A stretch of DNA of 64,000 nucleotides from Methanococcoides sp. (GTDB lineage Archaea > Halobacteriota > Methanosarcinia > Methanosarcinales > Methanosarcinaceae). Both the position numbers and the translations under genes were made by a program. The DNA lies in contig JAIORD010000044.1 in the NCBI GenBank assembly GCA_021108275.1, forward strand, positions 42,417-106,416. The letters run 5' to 3'. The notes under the pieces were generated by a model. It did no database searches. It was not told the origin of the DNA and saw only the letters and a program-made list of their open reading frames with translations. Shown here in pieces: positions 45,421 to 55,520 of the stretch (positions within the stretch are counted from its first letter, which is position 1; the number at the start of each line of letters is the position of its first letter).

Positions 45421-48117
45421 TTAATGGATATTTTTTGTTGTAGAAGCCTCTACATTATAGTAGGCATCTGGTGTTTCATCAGCAAAACTAAATTTATATG
45501 ACCCTGGAAGCATTTCCATGTCTTCAGTGAATATTTGCCAACCAGCAGAGTAATAGTGAGTACATGCACCAGAAACGGAAATGACCTTTACCGTGGAGAA
45601 AACAACTTTAGGATAAGTCCTGATATCCTGATATATATCATTAGATGTAAACTCATAGGTCATGAAGAATCTGTACGTGTTCGGCAACAATTCCCTGGAA
45701 ACAATTCCATCAGAGGTAGTTCCAAAATCGTACCAGCCACCGGAATAATACTTCGCTGAACCGGTATCCATAAGGTTACCATCACTATCCCTGAGTTCAA
45801 TAATTGTGTTGACCGTGGAAAAAGCCACTGTTGCATTAGTCCCAATATCCTGATAGATCTCCTTGGATGCATGATCATAGTTCATGTTGAAAGTGTACCT
45901 GTTGGGCAATAATTCTCTGGAAACATTTCCATCAGTGGTAGTTCCGAAATCGTACCAGCCACCGGAATAATACTTAACAATACCAGTATCCAGAGAGTTA
46001 CCATTGCTATCCATAAGTTGAACGGTTGTGTTCACCGTGGAGAAAGCCACTGTTGCATTAGTCCCAATATCCTGATAGATCTCCTTGGATGCATGATCAT
46101 AGTTCATGTTGAAAGTGTACCTGTTGGGCAATAATTCTCTGGAAACATTTCCATCAGTGGTAGTTCCGAAATCGTACCAGCCACCGGAATAATACTTAAC
46201 AATACCAGTATCCAGAGAGTTACCATTGCTATCCATAAGTTGAACGGTTGTGTTCACCGTGGAGAAAGCCACTGTTGCATTAGTCCCAATATCCTGATAG
46301 ATCTCCTTGGATGCATGATCATAGTTCATGTTGAAAGTGTACCTGTTGGGCAATAATTCTCTGGAAACATTTCCATCAGTGGTAGTTCCGAAATCGTACC
46401 AGCCACCGGAATAATACTTAACAGTACCAGTATCCAGAAGGTTACCATTGCTATCCCTGAGTTGAACGGTTGTGTTGACAGTGGAGAACACCACTGTGGG
46501 ATCAGTACCGATATCCTGAGACCTATCGTTGGATGCGTGCTCGTAGGTCATTTTGAATATATATCTGTTAGGTAATAATTCTCTGGAAACACTTCCATCA
46601 GTGGTAGTGCCGAAATCGTGCCAGCCACCGGAATAGTACTTCACAGAACCAGCATCCACAAGTTGATCATTGCTATCCCTGAGTCCAACAGTTGTCATGA
46701 CCGTGGAGAATACCACTGTTTCATCAGTTCCGATATCCTGAGAGATATCGTTGGATGCGTACTCATAGGTCATCCTGAACTTGTAAGTGTTTGGCAATAA
46801 TTCTCTGGAAACACTTCCATCAGTGGCAGTTCCGAAATCGTGCCAGCCACCGGAATAGTACTTCACAGAACCAGCATCTACAAGTTGATCATTGCTATCC
46901 CTGAGTCCAACAGTTGTCATGACCGTGGAGAATACCACTGTTTCATCAGTTCCGATATCCTGAGAGAGATCCTTGGATGCATGCTCATAGGTCATCCTGA
47001 ACTTGTAAGTGTTTGGCAATAATTCTCTGGAAACATTTCCATCAGTAGTAGTTCCGAGATCGTACCAGCCGCCGGAATAATACTTAACATTACCAGTATC
47101 CAGAGAATTATTATTGCTATCCATGAGTTGAACGATTGTGTTCACCGTGGAGAAAGCAACTGTTGCATTAGCCCCAATATCCTGAGAGAGATCCTTAGAT
47201 GCATGCTCATAGGTCATCCTGAACTTGTAAGTGTTTGGCAATAATTCTCGGGAAACATTTCCATCAGTAGTAGTTCCGAGATCGTACCAGTCACCGGAAT
47301 AGTACTTCACAGAACCAGCATCCAGAGAATTATTATTGCTATCCATGAGTTGAACGATCGTTTTCACCGTGGAGAAAGCCACTGTTGCATTAGCCCCAAT
47401 ATCCTGAGAGAGATCCTTGGATGCATGCTCATAGGTCATCCTGAACTTGTACGTGTTAGGCAATAATTCTCGGGAAACAATTCCATCAGTAGTAGTTCCG
47501 AGATCGTACCAGTCACCGGAATAGTACTTCACAGAACCGGCATCCATAAGATTGCCAGTACTATCTCGGAGTTCAACGGTTGTGTTGACAGTGGAGAACA
47601 CCACTGTTGCATTAGCCTCAATATCCTGAGATATATCGCTGGATGCATTCTCGTAGGTCATCCTGAACTGGTATGTTCCAATTGGTAGTTCTTTTTTTAC
47701 TTGACCTTTCTCGTCAGTCGTTCCGAACTCATTCCAGCCTTCGCTGTAGTATTTAACAACACCGTCAATGATAGGCGAATCCATACTGTCCTGCAGCTTT
47801 ACTGTTATACTGGCATTACCCACAGGCACTGTTGTTGTACTTCTGCCTGTGGATTCGCTATCATCGACTACAATTTTGTGTATAGCAGTTGGTGTTACGT
47901 TCTTCTCCCATTCTTGACTATGTCCGTCTGGAATTTCACTATCTGCATAATATTTAACATTTGTATCGGCATCAGAACTATCTACCATAAATTGCTGAGC
48001 TTGTGGCAATGTTTCGGACGCTTTAGTGGCATCATTATTTTCAGCACAGCCAGATGCAAAAATAGAAATAAATATGAAAGCGATCAAAATGAATATTTTA
48101 AATCGATTTTTGAACAT
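45421..48117 (-). CDS. Surface lipoprotein with nine 74-residue repeats
   Basis: 898 residues from the ATG at 48115-48117; upstream ATGs would add up to 28 residues without a better site. The signal peptide KIFILIAFIFISIFASGCAE ends in a lipobox with the lipid cysteine. After a diverged first unit come nine repeats of exactly 74 residues (DNA 45586-47583), each with DSxGNxxDxGxVKYYSGGWxD, then FGTTTDGxVSRELLPN and a final YQDIGxNATVAFSTV. The last 54 residues are a further, divergent unit ending KNIH. The repeats look like beta-sandwich (carboxypeptidase-regulatory or Ig-like) units. Likely extracellular, with a stalk or adhesin role by inference. Confidence 0.85.
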   Translation of the reverse strand: MFKNRFKIFILIAFIFISIFASGCAENNDATKASETLPQAQQFMVDSSDADTNVKYYADSEIPDGHSQEWEKNVTPTAIHKIVVDDSESTGRSTTTVPVGNASITVKLQDSMDSPIIDGVVKYYSEGWNEFGTTDEKGQVKKELPIGTYQFRMTYENASSDISQDIEANATVVFSTVNTTVELRDSTGNLMDAGSVKYYSGDWYDLGTTTDGIVSRELLPNTYKFRMTYEHASKDLSQDIGANATVAFSTVKTIVQLMDSNNNSLDAGSVKYYSGDWYDLGTTTDGNVSRELLPNTYKFRMTYEHASKDLSQDIGANATVAFSTVNTIVQLMDSNNNSLDTGNVKYYSGGWYDLGTTTDGNVSRELLPNTYKFRMTYEHASKDLSQDIGTDETVVFSTVMTTVGLRDSNDQLVDAGSVKYYSGGWHDFGTATDGSVSRELLPNTYKFRMTYEYASNDISQDIGTDETVVFSTVMTTVGLRDSNDQLVDAGSVKYYSGGWHDFGTTTDGSVSRELLPNRYIFKMTYEHASNDRSQDIGTDPTVVFSTVNTTVQLRDSNGNLLDTGTVKYYSGGWYDFGTTTDGNVSRELLPNRYTFNMNYDHASKEIYQDIGTNATVAFSTVNTTVQLMDSNGNSLDTGIVKYYSGGWYDFGTTTDGNVSRELLPNRYTFNMNYDHASKEIYQDIGTNATVAFSTVNTTVQLMDSNGNSLDTGIVKYYSGGWYDFGTTTDGNVSRELLPNRYTFNMNYDHASKEIYQDIGTNATVAFSTVNTIIELRDSDGNLMDTGSAKYYSGGWYDFGTTSDGIVSRELLPNTYRFFMTYEFTSNDIYQDIRTYPKVVFSTVKVISVSGACTHYYSAGWQIFTEDMEMLPGSYKFSFADETPDAYYNVEASTTKNIH
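45586..47583 (-). repeat. Nine 222-bp tandem coding repeats
   Basis: Exactly 9 x 222 bp. Neighbouring units are 80-99 % alike at DNA level; the units at about 45805-46026 and 46027-46248 are nearly identical. No unit has lost length. Gene conversion or recent expansion is the likely cause, and the assembly may have collapsed or added copies. Confidence 0.88.
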
Positions 48118-48423
48118 GAAAGGGATATTGAGCATAAAAACAACATGAGATATTAATATATAAATGAGTTCATTATAATAACCTTTATATTTATACGACA
48201 AAAATATGATAAAGTGCCTCGAACAGTCAGTCAGTCATTTCTATTGTTATAGCTTTGTAGGGTTGCTAGTATAGGATTATATCCATTACTGCCCCTTTAG
48301 TCAGCATATTTAAGCATACAGATAGATTGAGCAAATCAATTTTTGAAAATCATTTTAGAATTACAGAACACTCCTACGTAAATAGTTCTCATTATTATAT
48401 AGAGAGGTTGTAAGTGTGATAGT

Positions 48424-49144
48424 ATGGATAATTTCAGGTATTATGTAAGAGATGACACTCCGGTGGAAGTAGCAGAATCGGTATTAAGGACACTTCAGGC
48501 TGTCAAGGAAGAACACGATTGTGATTATAGAATCATTAAGATAGAGGAACTTTCAGAGGATGAGCAGGAGGATGTTCTGGAGAACATCAGAATATTGAGC
48601 CGGAGGAATACGGTAGGTGTTGTTAGCAAAGGCACGCAAAAAGAATCTCAGCAATGTTGGAATACTCGCTCATTCCAGAGATGGAAAGGACATTGCAGTC
48701 TATCCGAATGTGAAGAACAACAAGATGACGACTGCTATTCAATACCTGAACCTGATAATGAGATCACCAAATGTAGAGGATGCCCTTGAGTCCAAACATA
48801 TTTCCGAAGACGACATTTCAAGGATGATATCCAGCCTCCCCGAGCTTATCGAACCCGGGCTGACATTCCACGAAGTGGAAGTAGAGGTCGAAGGTGGTAG
48901 GATAGATGCTGTTTTTACAGATTCACAGGACAAACATTTCCTGATAGAGATAGAGATAAACGCAAGGGATAATGCCATCGGACAGGTCCAGAGGTTCAAG
49001 CTGCCTTATGCTGAAAAGTACGGAGTGGATGTCGATGACATACGCTTGGGCATCGTATGTGCAGATATTGATAGTAGCAGAATGACGGCATGTCGTGGTT
49101 CAGGCATTGAGGTTTACAGGCTGAGTCTGGAAAAGCTTGACTAA
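48424..49144 (+). CDS. NucS/DUF91-like nuclease, interrupted by a frameshift
   Basis: The first frame reads RDDTPVEVAESVLRTLQAVK, then LSRRNTVGVVSKGT and is lost after CGC AAAAA. The second frame takes over with RKKNLSNVGILAHSRDGKDI and runs to 49144. The C-terminal part has the nuclease core: EGGRIDAVFTDSQDKHFLIE, then IEINARDNAIGQVQRFKLPY, matching a D...E-x-E/K arrangement and the AIGQ-QR helix of NucS-type endonucleases. One base gained or lost in the A5 run at about 48635 restores one protein of roughly 239 residues. May be an artefact. Confidence 0.7.
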
Positions 49145-49277
49145 TGGTCTTGTAGAGATCATTGACCTAACTAAAGTATATTTAAATAGCACTCAATGTT
49201 GCATACCATTACTATAAAGTTCATTTTTCATTATCAATATATCGATAAAAAAAAGGGGCACTATGGCCCCACTTCAC

Positions 49278-51959
49278 TTATTTACCCTTCCTATGCAGCA
49301 ATCCTGCTGCCCCCAACACTGCTAAACCAATTCCAATTATAAAACCTGGTAGATCGGTATGTATCTCAGTTGGTATTTCTGTGGTCCCTTCATCTTTGGC
49401 AGATTCGGAAGCATCTTTTACCACTGGTTCTTCTGCAAGTTCATCCCCTGTAACCTGAAAGATGGAGAATCCAGGTGTTCTGGCAACTAAATAAATGAAC
49501 TCATCGTCCCCCCCAATCTTGTTAGTTGGTAGCTCGTTCCATTCATCATCGTGATACCTTGACAAATGAATGGTAGAAATATCGATATTGTTCATTTTGA
49601 TCCACTCCCTGTTGACCTTGAACTTGATCAGGATGTTGTCAGCATTGTCCTTAGAAACAGTTCCTTCTTTTCCAACAGTAATACTCATTTCCTGATATGA
49701 ATGAATAGAGGAACTGCTCTCAATACCTTCGGGTAACTCTTTGAGTACCTGTACCTTGGCAACAACATTGCCTTTGTTATCTTTTGCATCAAAGCTGATC
49801 CCAAGTACAGACCCTTTTCCATCAGAAAAAGCATATTCCACATTTGTGCCTGCAAGGACTTTTTTTATTGCAGAATCTGTATAGATAACATTCTGTGGTG
49901 GCATGCTCTGACCAATGGATATATGACTTCCAGAAATATCACTGGAAGGAGTAAGTTCTGTCATAGCTGTGCAATTTGACCACGTTGAATTTACATTACC
50001 AAAAATATCAACGGTCCTTGTACTGATGGTATAGCTGGTAGATTCTGAAAGATTCGTTGCCATGTATGATGTATCGGTGATATTGCTCTTGAACACACCA
50101 TCCATGTAGACCATGGTATGCTTGAAGTCGCTATCTAATGGATTGGTCCACAGCCAGCCGACCCATGTGGACCCTACATCAGATTCAGCAAGACCGGTAA
50201 CAATGGCAGGTGCAATTGTATCGATGCTGAAATTGACCATTGAAGAACCATTGTTCCCTGCTATGTCCTGTGCGATCACAGTTATGTCATGGATCCCATC
50301 AGGCAATGTTAGTGACTGGTTTCCACTAAACGTGATATCAACAATATTGTTGATATTGTACCACCAGTTTGCAATATTCTCGTTAGCGGTAGTATTAAGC
50401 CAGATCGTACTGGAAGTATAATTATGGTTCTCTTCCGGTACATCAATAGTGACAATTGGTGCAGTGGTATCCGGTGTCAAAGAAAGATAATCGAAGTTTC
50501 CTGAACCGATATCATAGACTGAGTCGCATATTCCATCACTGTTATCATCGGTGTTATTGATCTGGCTGAATCCAGTACCATCCGGTTTGAGCCAGTAGTT
50601 GCCAGCAAGATAAGAACCATTTATGATGTTGGAACCTTCGGTCTTTGTAGTATTCCAAATATTACCATTATTGGTTCCGGTAAAGTAAGTATTGGCAGTG
50701 TTGTTGAAATAGTTGTTATAGATGAGATTGTTGCTGGAAGAGGTAAGCGAGATGCCGTAGTTGTTGTTGTTTCACACATTGTTACTGTTCAGGTCGTTGC
50801 CGCTGGAGGAATCCATATAGATGCCACAGTCAGAGTTGCTTGATGCTGTGTTGCTTATGACCTTGTTGTTATTGCTGGGAGTGCCAATGAAGATTCCGTG
50901 CTGGATATTACCTGATGCCGTGTTGTTGATCAATGTGTTATTATTGCTGGAAGAATAACAGCACAATTCTGTGATTTCTATTCCCTGAGGCCAGGTTGCT
51001 GGTAACTGTGTTATAATTGCAGGTTTTATACAGAAATATCCCGTGACCGTTATTAGATGATGCTGTATTATCGTTTAGCGTGTTGTAGTTACAGGAAGAT
51101 TCCAGGCGGATTCCACAGTTGTTGTCCAGTGCTGTATTGCCAGTTAATGTGTTGTTTTATTGGAAATACGCAGAAAAATCCCGAAGTTGTTGTCCGAAAC
51201 CATGTTGTTGACAAGGCTGTTGTTGTTGCAGGTAGATTGCAGACAGATGCCGTATTGGGTGTTGCTTGATGCTATGTTGCTGCTTACCGTGTTATTGTTA
51301 CTGGAAGAGGAAAGGACTATTCCCCAGGTATTGTCTGATGCTGTGTTGTCGGTAAGTGTGTTGTAGTTGGAATGAACCGCATCGATGCCTTGGTAGGTAT
51401 TGTTCGACGCATGGTTATTGTTCAGCGTGGCGTTGCTGGATCCATCCAGATAGATGCCATACAGGTTGTTCGACACATGGTTATTGTTCAGCGTGTTGTC
51501 GTTGCTGAGATAATCCAGATGGATGCCGAACTGGTTGTTCCACACATGGTTATTGTTCAGCGTGTTGTCGCTGCTGTGATACTCCAGATGGATTCCTGCT
51601 TTCCTATCAGTAGCACCGCTCACATTGAATCCACTGATGGTAACATTGTCAGCAGTAACAGAGAAGGTATGATCATTGGGTGATACAGCCACGACATTAG
51701 TAGCATCAGAACCACCTATTGAAGTGATGTTCAGTTCTTTGTTCACGTCTACATTCTCAATATAGGTACCCGGATACACCAAAATTGTATCACCTGCATT
51801 GGAAGCATTAACTGCTGCCTGGATGGTGGAGTGATCATTGTTCCCACCACCGACATCCAGAGTTGCTGCTGTCACTGGATGGGCTGAAATTAGGATCAGT
51901 GCCAAAATGATGAACAATAACAAGAAATCTCTTAACTTAAGTGCGAATCTATTTTTCAT
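49278..51959 (-). pseudogene. Decayed beta-helix surface protein with PGF-CTERM anchor
   Basis: The N-terminus is intact: signal peptide (FLLLFIILALILISAHPVTA), then DHSTIQAAVNASNAGDTILV and right-handed beta-helix repeats with NNxHxWNNQFGIHL pattern (NosD/CASH type). The chain is broken by a frameshift at an AAAA run near 51155, a second near 50980 (GGGAATAG), and an in-frame TGA at 50772-50774. The following parts continue the same helix, then DGICDSVYDIGSGNFDYL, PKD/Ig-like parts and a TDLPGFIIGIGLAVLGAAGL anchor ending HRKGK, the PGF-CTERM sorting signal. The intact protein would be about 890 residues. Confidence 0.8.
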
Positions 51960-52147
51960 ATTATTAGTATAAGGGAATAATATATAATCATTATTATGAG
52001 GTATTCTCTAATTTATAAAAAAATTATCAACGTGATGAAGATAGAATATTATTGATTTTTTTCAAAGAAATATTTAAATTTACAAAAAGATATTCCTATG
52101 GAGCCAACGATTAGACCCAGCAGTGACCAATAATACCAAAAACGCTC

Positions 52148-52996
52148 TTAAATAATTCTCTCAATACCGTTATAGACATACATATGAGGCGGGCGAACAA
52201 AACCTACCAGTGTCAGACCTACCGCCCTTGCAAGGTCAATACCTTCATTTATGGGACCTGCTTTGCTGGCGAGTACGGAAACTCCTGCATTGACGGCCTT
52301 TGAGACCATTGTGACTGAAAGCCTGCCGGTAGCGACAATTGCGCATTTTGACATATCCACACCTTCAAGGGCTGCTTTGCCAACTGCTTTATCAACAGCG
52401 GAAGCCCTGCTCACATCTTCACAGAATGCCAGGATATTGCTGTCGTTATCAGTGATAATGACCGAATGAGTACCGCCGGTGCGTCTCCATGTCTTTGCAT
52501 CGGTCTTGAGGTGTTCCACGGCATTGAAGAAGACCTTGCGGTCAAATCTTATGTCAGAAATATTACCGACCTTTTTTTTGCAGGGTCTTGATCCAATGGC
52601 ACAACTGCAAAAATCGAATCTTGAATCAGGATCTATGTTACGTTTGGTCTTTCCGATACGGTCCGGACAGATGTCCGCTTCGCATATCAGACGGTCATCT
52701 TTGACCGAAACCGATATGATGTCAATGGCGTGATCGATAAAACCTTCACATATCAAAAAACCCACTGCGAGTTCCTCGAACTCTTGAGGGGTAGCAAAAA
52801 AAGAAGCAAGTGGGACACTATTGAGAGAAAGATGGAATTCTTTCTCAACAATGACATCCACATTTATTTCGTTACTGCTGTCTTCCGTAAGCTCGACACC
52901 CTTATAAGAAAGATAAGGGGCGGAAGAATCCCGCTCCTCATCACGCCAGAAGTTATTCTGAACGTTCTTTCTTTCAACGTGCCAATCCAACGGCAT
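52148..52996 (-). CDS. fdhD: FdhD-family sulfurtransferase
   Basis: 282 residues from the ATG at 52994-52996. FDFCSCAIGSRPC holds the cysteines that stand for the CxxC loop of the family, RTGGTHSVIITDNDSNILAF, EDVSRASAVDKAVGKAAL and IVATGRLSVTMVSKAVNAGV are the usual FdhD blocks. FdhD moves sulfur from cysteine desulfurase onto the molybdenum cofactor of formate-type dehydrogenases. Placed directly after fmdB (overlapping frames), it probably sulfurates the Mo site of formylmethanofuran dehydrogenase. It ends the fmd operon. Confidence 0.9.
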   Translation of the reverse strand: MPLDWHVERKNVQNNFWRDEERDSSAPYLSYKGVELTEDSSNEINVDVIVEKEFHLSLNSVPLASFFATPQEFEELAVGFLICEGFIDHAIDIISVSVKDDRLICEADICPDRIGKTKRNIDPDSRFDFCSCAIGSRPCKKKVGNISDIRFDRKVFFNAVEHLKTDAKTWRRTGGTHSVIITDNDSNILAFCEDVSRASAVDKAVGKAALEGVDMSKCAIVATGRLSVTMVSKAVNAGVSVLASKAGPINEGIDLARAVGLTLVGFVRPPHMYVYNGIERII

Positions 52997-52998
52997 GA

Positions 52999-54306
52999 TC
53001 AAGCAATTTCCTTTATCTTTGCGAACAACTGCTTGAGTGTGTCTTCATTGCTCTGTGTGAACTCGAATGGAGACGTTGTGAACGGCTTGAAGTACATTGG
53101 CACGTTGTCGAGCCTGTAGAATGTACCGTCATTCTCCATTGCATCGATGACACCAGGAAGAACAACATCTGAAGCTGTTGTTGTTGGGCATGGAGCAATA
53201 TCCAGGCAGGTCATTGGGATCTCTGCAAGATAGGATGCAGCATCTGCAGGAATGTGGTTGACAAGATCAGCACACATAACGAATGCAGCGTCTACATCCT
53301 TATCCCTCAGCAGATCGACAGTAGTGGTCTCTCCTGGGTTGTACCTTGGATAGCCTCTTGAGAAGTCGATACCGAATGGATATCCATACAGATATGATGC
53401 GATCTGGTTGAAACCTGCCACATTACAGTGACCTCTGAGTGCACCGAGTACGAACTTTGTACCGTGGTTGTTGTTGAGCTCTTTCACAAGGTTGAGACCA
53501 AGCTCAACGTTCCTGTGCTTACCCATTGAAGAACCAAGACCAAGACCGACTGAGATGCTACCGAAGTTTGCATTCACCATTACATCGATCATCTCATCCA
53601 TTGCAGAGATAGGTACACCTGTGATCTCCTCTACGGATGGATGTGGACGCTTTCCATTAAGGATGGTCAACAGTGCGCTCAAAAGCTCATAGTCAGAGTT
53701 TGGTTTGAGCTGTATGTGAAGATCTGATGCTGCTGCTGTATCGGTCTTTCTTGGATCAACAGTGATGACCTTGCGGTCGAACCTTCCTCTCTTGGACCAG
53801 TATCCTCTTGGGAAGACAGCATACTTAGACATGTGTCTTGGCATAGATGCCAGAGGGTTGGTTCCCCAGTAGATGTTCACATCTGCTCTGTTCTTGGTCT
53901 GACCTGCTGTTGCACCCGGACATCCGCTTTCCTGGATACCCATTACAGTAGGACCATGGCAGATAGTTGCGTTGGAATCTGCTATACCACCAAGATACTC
54001 AGCGATATGAAGACCGACTTCCTGTGCTTCGCATGAGGTCTCACTTCCGAGGAAGAAAAGAGGTCTCTTTGCGTTCACAAGCATCTCTGCAGCCTTTGTA
54101 AGTGCTTCGTCCCATGCAGCTTTCTCAAGCTTTCCGCCCTTTTTGACAAGTGGGTCCTTAAGACGGTGTGAGCTTACGACTTCCTGGAACTTTGCATTAC
54201 CCATCTTACATGCGTTCTTGACAGTGATCTCGTTATCTCCAAGCTCTACCTGGATATCGTCACATGAAGCTCCGCATACAGGACACATAATGTTCTTAAA
54301 AACCAT
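52999..54306 (-). CDS. fmdB: Formylmethanofuran dehydrogenase subunit B (Mo/W catalytic)
   Basis: 435 residues from the ATG at 54304-54306 with GGAGG before it. CPVCGASCDDIQVELGD opens the subunit with its 4Fe-4S-type cysteines; ATICHGPTVMGIQESGCP carries the cysteine (TGC) that ligates molybdenum; IYWGTNPLASMPRH and DVVLPGVIDAMENDGTFYRL bind the pterin. FmdB reduces CO2 to formate in the first step of methanogenesis. Part of the order E-F-A-C-D-B. The metal ligand is Cys, not Sec. Confidence 0.95.
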   Translation of the reverse strand: MVFKNIMCPVCGASCDDIQVELGDNEITVKNACKMGNAKFQEVVSSHRLKDPLVKKGGKLEKAAWDEALTKAAEMLVNAKRPLFFLGSETSCEAQEVGLHIAEYLGGIADSNATICHGPTVMGIQESGCPGATAGQTKNRADVNIYWGTNPLASMPRHMSKYAVFPRGYWSKRGRFDRKVITVDPRKTDTAAASDLHIQLKPNSDYELLSALLTILNGKRPHPSVEEITGVPISAMDEMIDVMVNANFGSISVGLGLGSSMGKHRNVELGLNLVKELNNNHGTKFVLGALRGHCNVAGFNQIASYLYGYPFGIDFSRGYPRYNPGETTTVDLLRDKDVDAAFVMCADLVNHIPADAASYLAEIPMTCLDIAPCPTTTASDVVLPGVIDAMENDGTFYRLDNVPMYFKPFTTSPFEFTQSNEDTLKQLFAKIKEIA

Positions 54307-54307
54307 A

Positions 54308-54697
54308 TCATTTACCTCCCATATAGAGATTAAGGACAACATCCTCTGTGCTCAATACCTCACCTTCTGCTGCTTCGACAGTTACGGGACTGCCTTTGTA
54401 GAGAGGGGAACCTGTTGAGAATGTATATGGGTCAATGATCACGTTGGACCAAATAGCCCTTGGCATGAATACATCGCCATCCATCATAGCATCTGTACAT
54501 TTTGTGTATACTATGATGGAATGTTTTTCGTCCTTACTTGTTACTTTTACTTTTTCCGGGCATCCAAGGGATTCAAAATTAGAGGGGGAGAACCAGCATA
54601 CTGCACACTCCTTTACGTAAGCCTCTGAATATTTGTTACCACCCTTAGCAAGTCTACCCTCATCAATGGTACTTCCTGTGTTAAGTAATACTTTCAT
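54308..54697 (-). CDS. fmdD: Formylmethanofuran dehydrogenase subunit D
   Basis: 129 residues from the ATG at 54695-54697 with GAGGTG upstream. The small beta-barrel with VKVTSKDEKHSIIVYTK and GDVFMPRAIWSNVIIDPYTF is the molybdopterin-dinucleotide-binding C-terminal domain kept as a separate subunit. It completes the active site with FmdB. Its stop lies 1 bp from the fmdB start. Confidence 0.94.
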   Translation of the reverse strand: MKVLLNTGSTIDEGRLAKGGNKYSEAYVKECAVCWFSPSNFESLGCPEKVKVTSKDEKHSIIVYTKCTDAMMDGDVFMPRAIWSNVIIDPYTFSTGSPLYKGSPVTVEAAEGEVLSTEDVVLNLYMGGK

Positions 54698-54706
54698 TAT
54701 CACACC

Positions 54707-55516
54707 TCACAGATTCATGTTTGCGTCCTGATTGACATAGAGCGTGCCCTTTGGCCTCTTTGTGATCGCATTGTCACCGAGGAACTTCATGAACTCGCCA
54801 GGACATTCTATATCATCGAACTTAAGGTCGCTTTCGTTTGTCACATATTCAAATCCAGGAGAGAATCTCTCGATGGTTCCGTTAACAACCATTGTACCGG
54901 CTGTCATTTCAGCAGCAACTGCACGAATAGCGTTTCCTTTTACAGCGATAAGACCACCATTCTGGCGAATGCCAGTGTAGTGACCGACATTTCCACCAAC
55001 GATGATCTCCCCACCGCTGATACCGCCACCAAGGTTATTGTTAGCATTACCATCGATAACGATGCGTCCGCCGGACATTCCTATCCACTTACCACGGTAT
55101 GCACAACCAACGTGGTCATTTGCATTACCTTCGATGTGGAGGAGTCCGCCTACCATTTCCATTCCTGCCCATGAATCAGCATCGCCTTTTACAAGGATCT
55201 CGCCGCCGATCATCTGGGAACCTACATGCATGCTGACAGATCCTTCAACAGTGATCTTTCCAGCTGTCATCTTTTCACCGATGCGCTTTACTCTCGCAGA
55301 ATCGCCTTTGATGACAATAGATGTATCTTCTGCGGAAGCACCAGCATCGCCTTCCACATCAAAGAATGCGGAGATGGGGAACTGTTTTGGACCCTGCCAA
55401 ACCAGCAGAGCCTCGATCTCGCTCTTGTTCTTGCCAGCAAATGTATCAGGAGTGATAACATCTGCCTCTACTTTTAATCCAATTTCAGTATTAACTGTAA
55501 GAATGACTTCTGCCAT
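54707..55516 (-). CDS. fmdC: Formylmethanofuran dehydrogenase subunit C
   Basis: 269 residues. A right-handed beta-helix related to the C-terminal domain of glutamate synthase: GGEILVKGDADSWAGMEMVG, GGRIVIDGNANNNLGGGISG and GGEIIVGGNVGHYTGIRQNG repeats. In the complex it is structural. Gene order in the operon A-C-D-B is conserved. Confidence 0.95.
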   Translation of the reverse strand: MAEVILTVNTEIGLKVEADVITPDTFAGKNKSEIEALLVWQGPKQFPISAFFDVEGDAGASAEDTSIVIKGDSARVKRIGEKMTAGKITVEGSVSMHVGSQMIGGEILVKGDADSWAGMEMVGGLLHIEGNANDHVGCAYRGKWIGMSGGRIVIDGNANNNLGGGISGGEIIVGGNVGHYTGIRQNGGLIAVKGNAIRAVAAEMTAGTMVVNGTIERFSPGFEYVTNESDLKFDDIECPGEFMKFLGDNAITKRPKGTLYVNQDANMNL

Positions 55517-55520
55517 GATC

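Noticed and set aside
45586..47583. Regular direct repeats that could suggest a CRISPR array
   Set aside because: The unit is 222 bp, fully coding in one frame with no spacers; it is a protein repeat.
50772..50774. In-frame TGA in the beta-helix gene as selenocysteine
   Set aside because: No selenocysteine context or SECIS-like hairpin is evident, the protein family has no such residue, and two frameshifts show decay.
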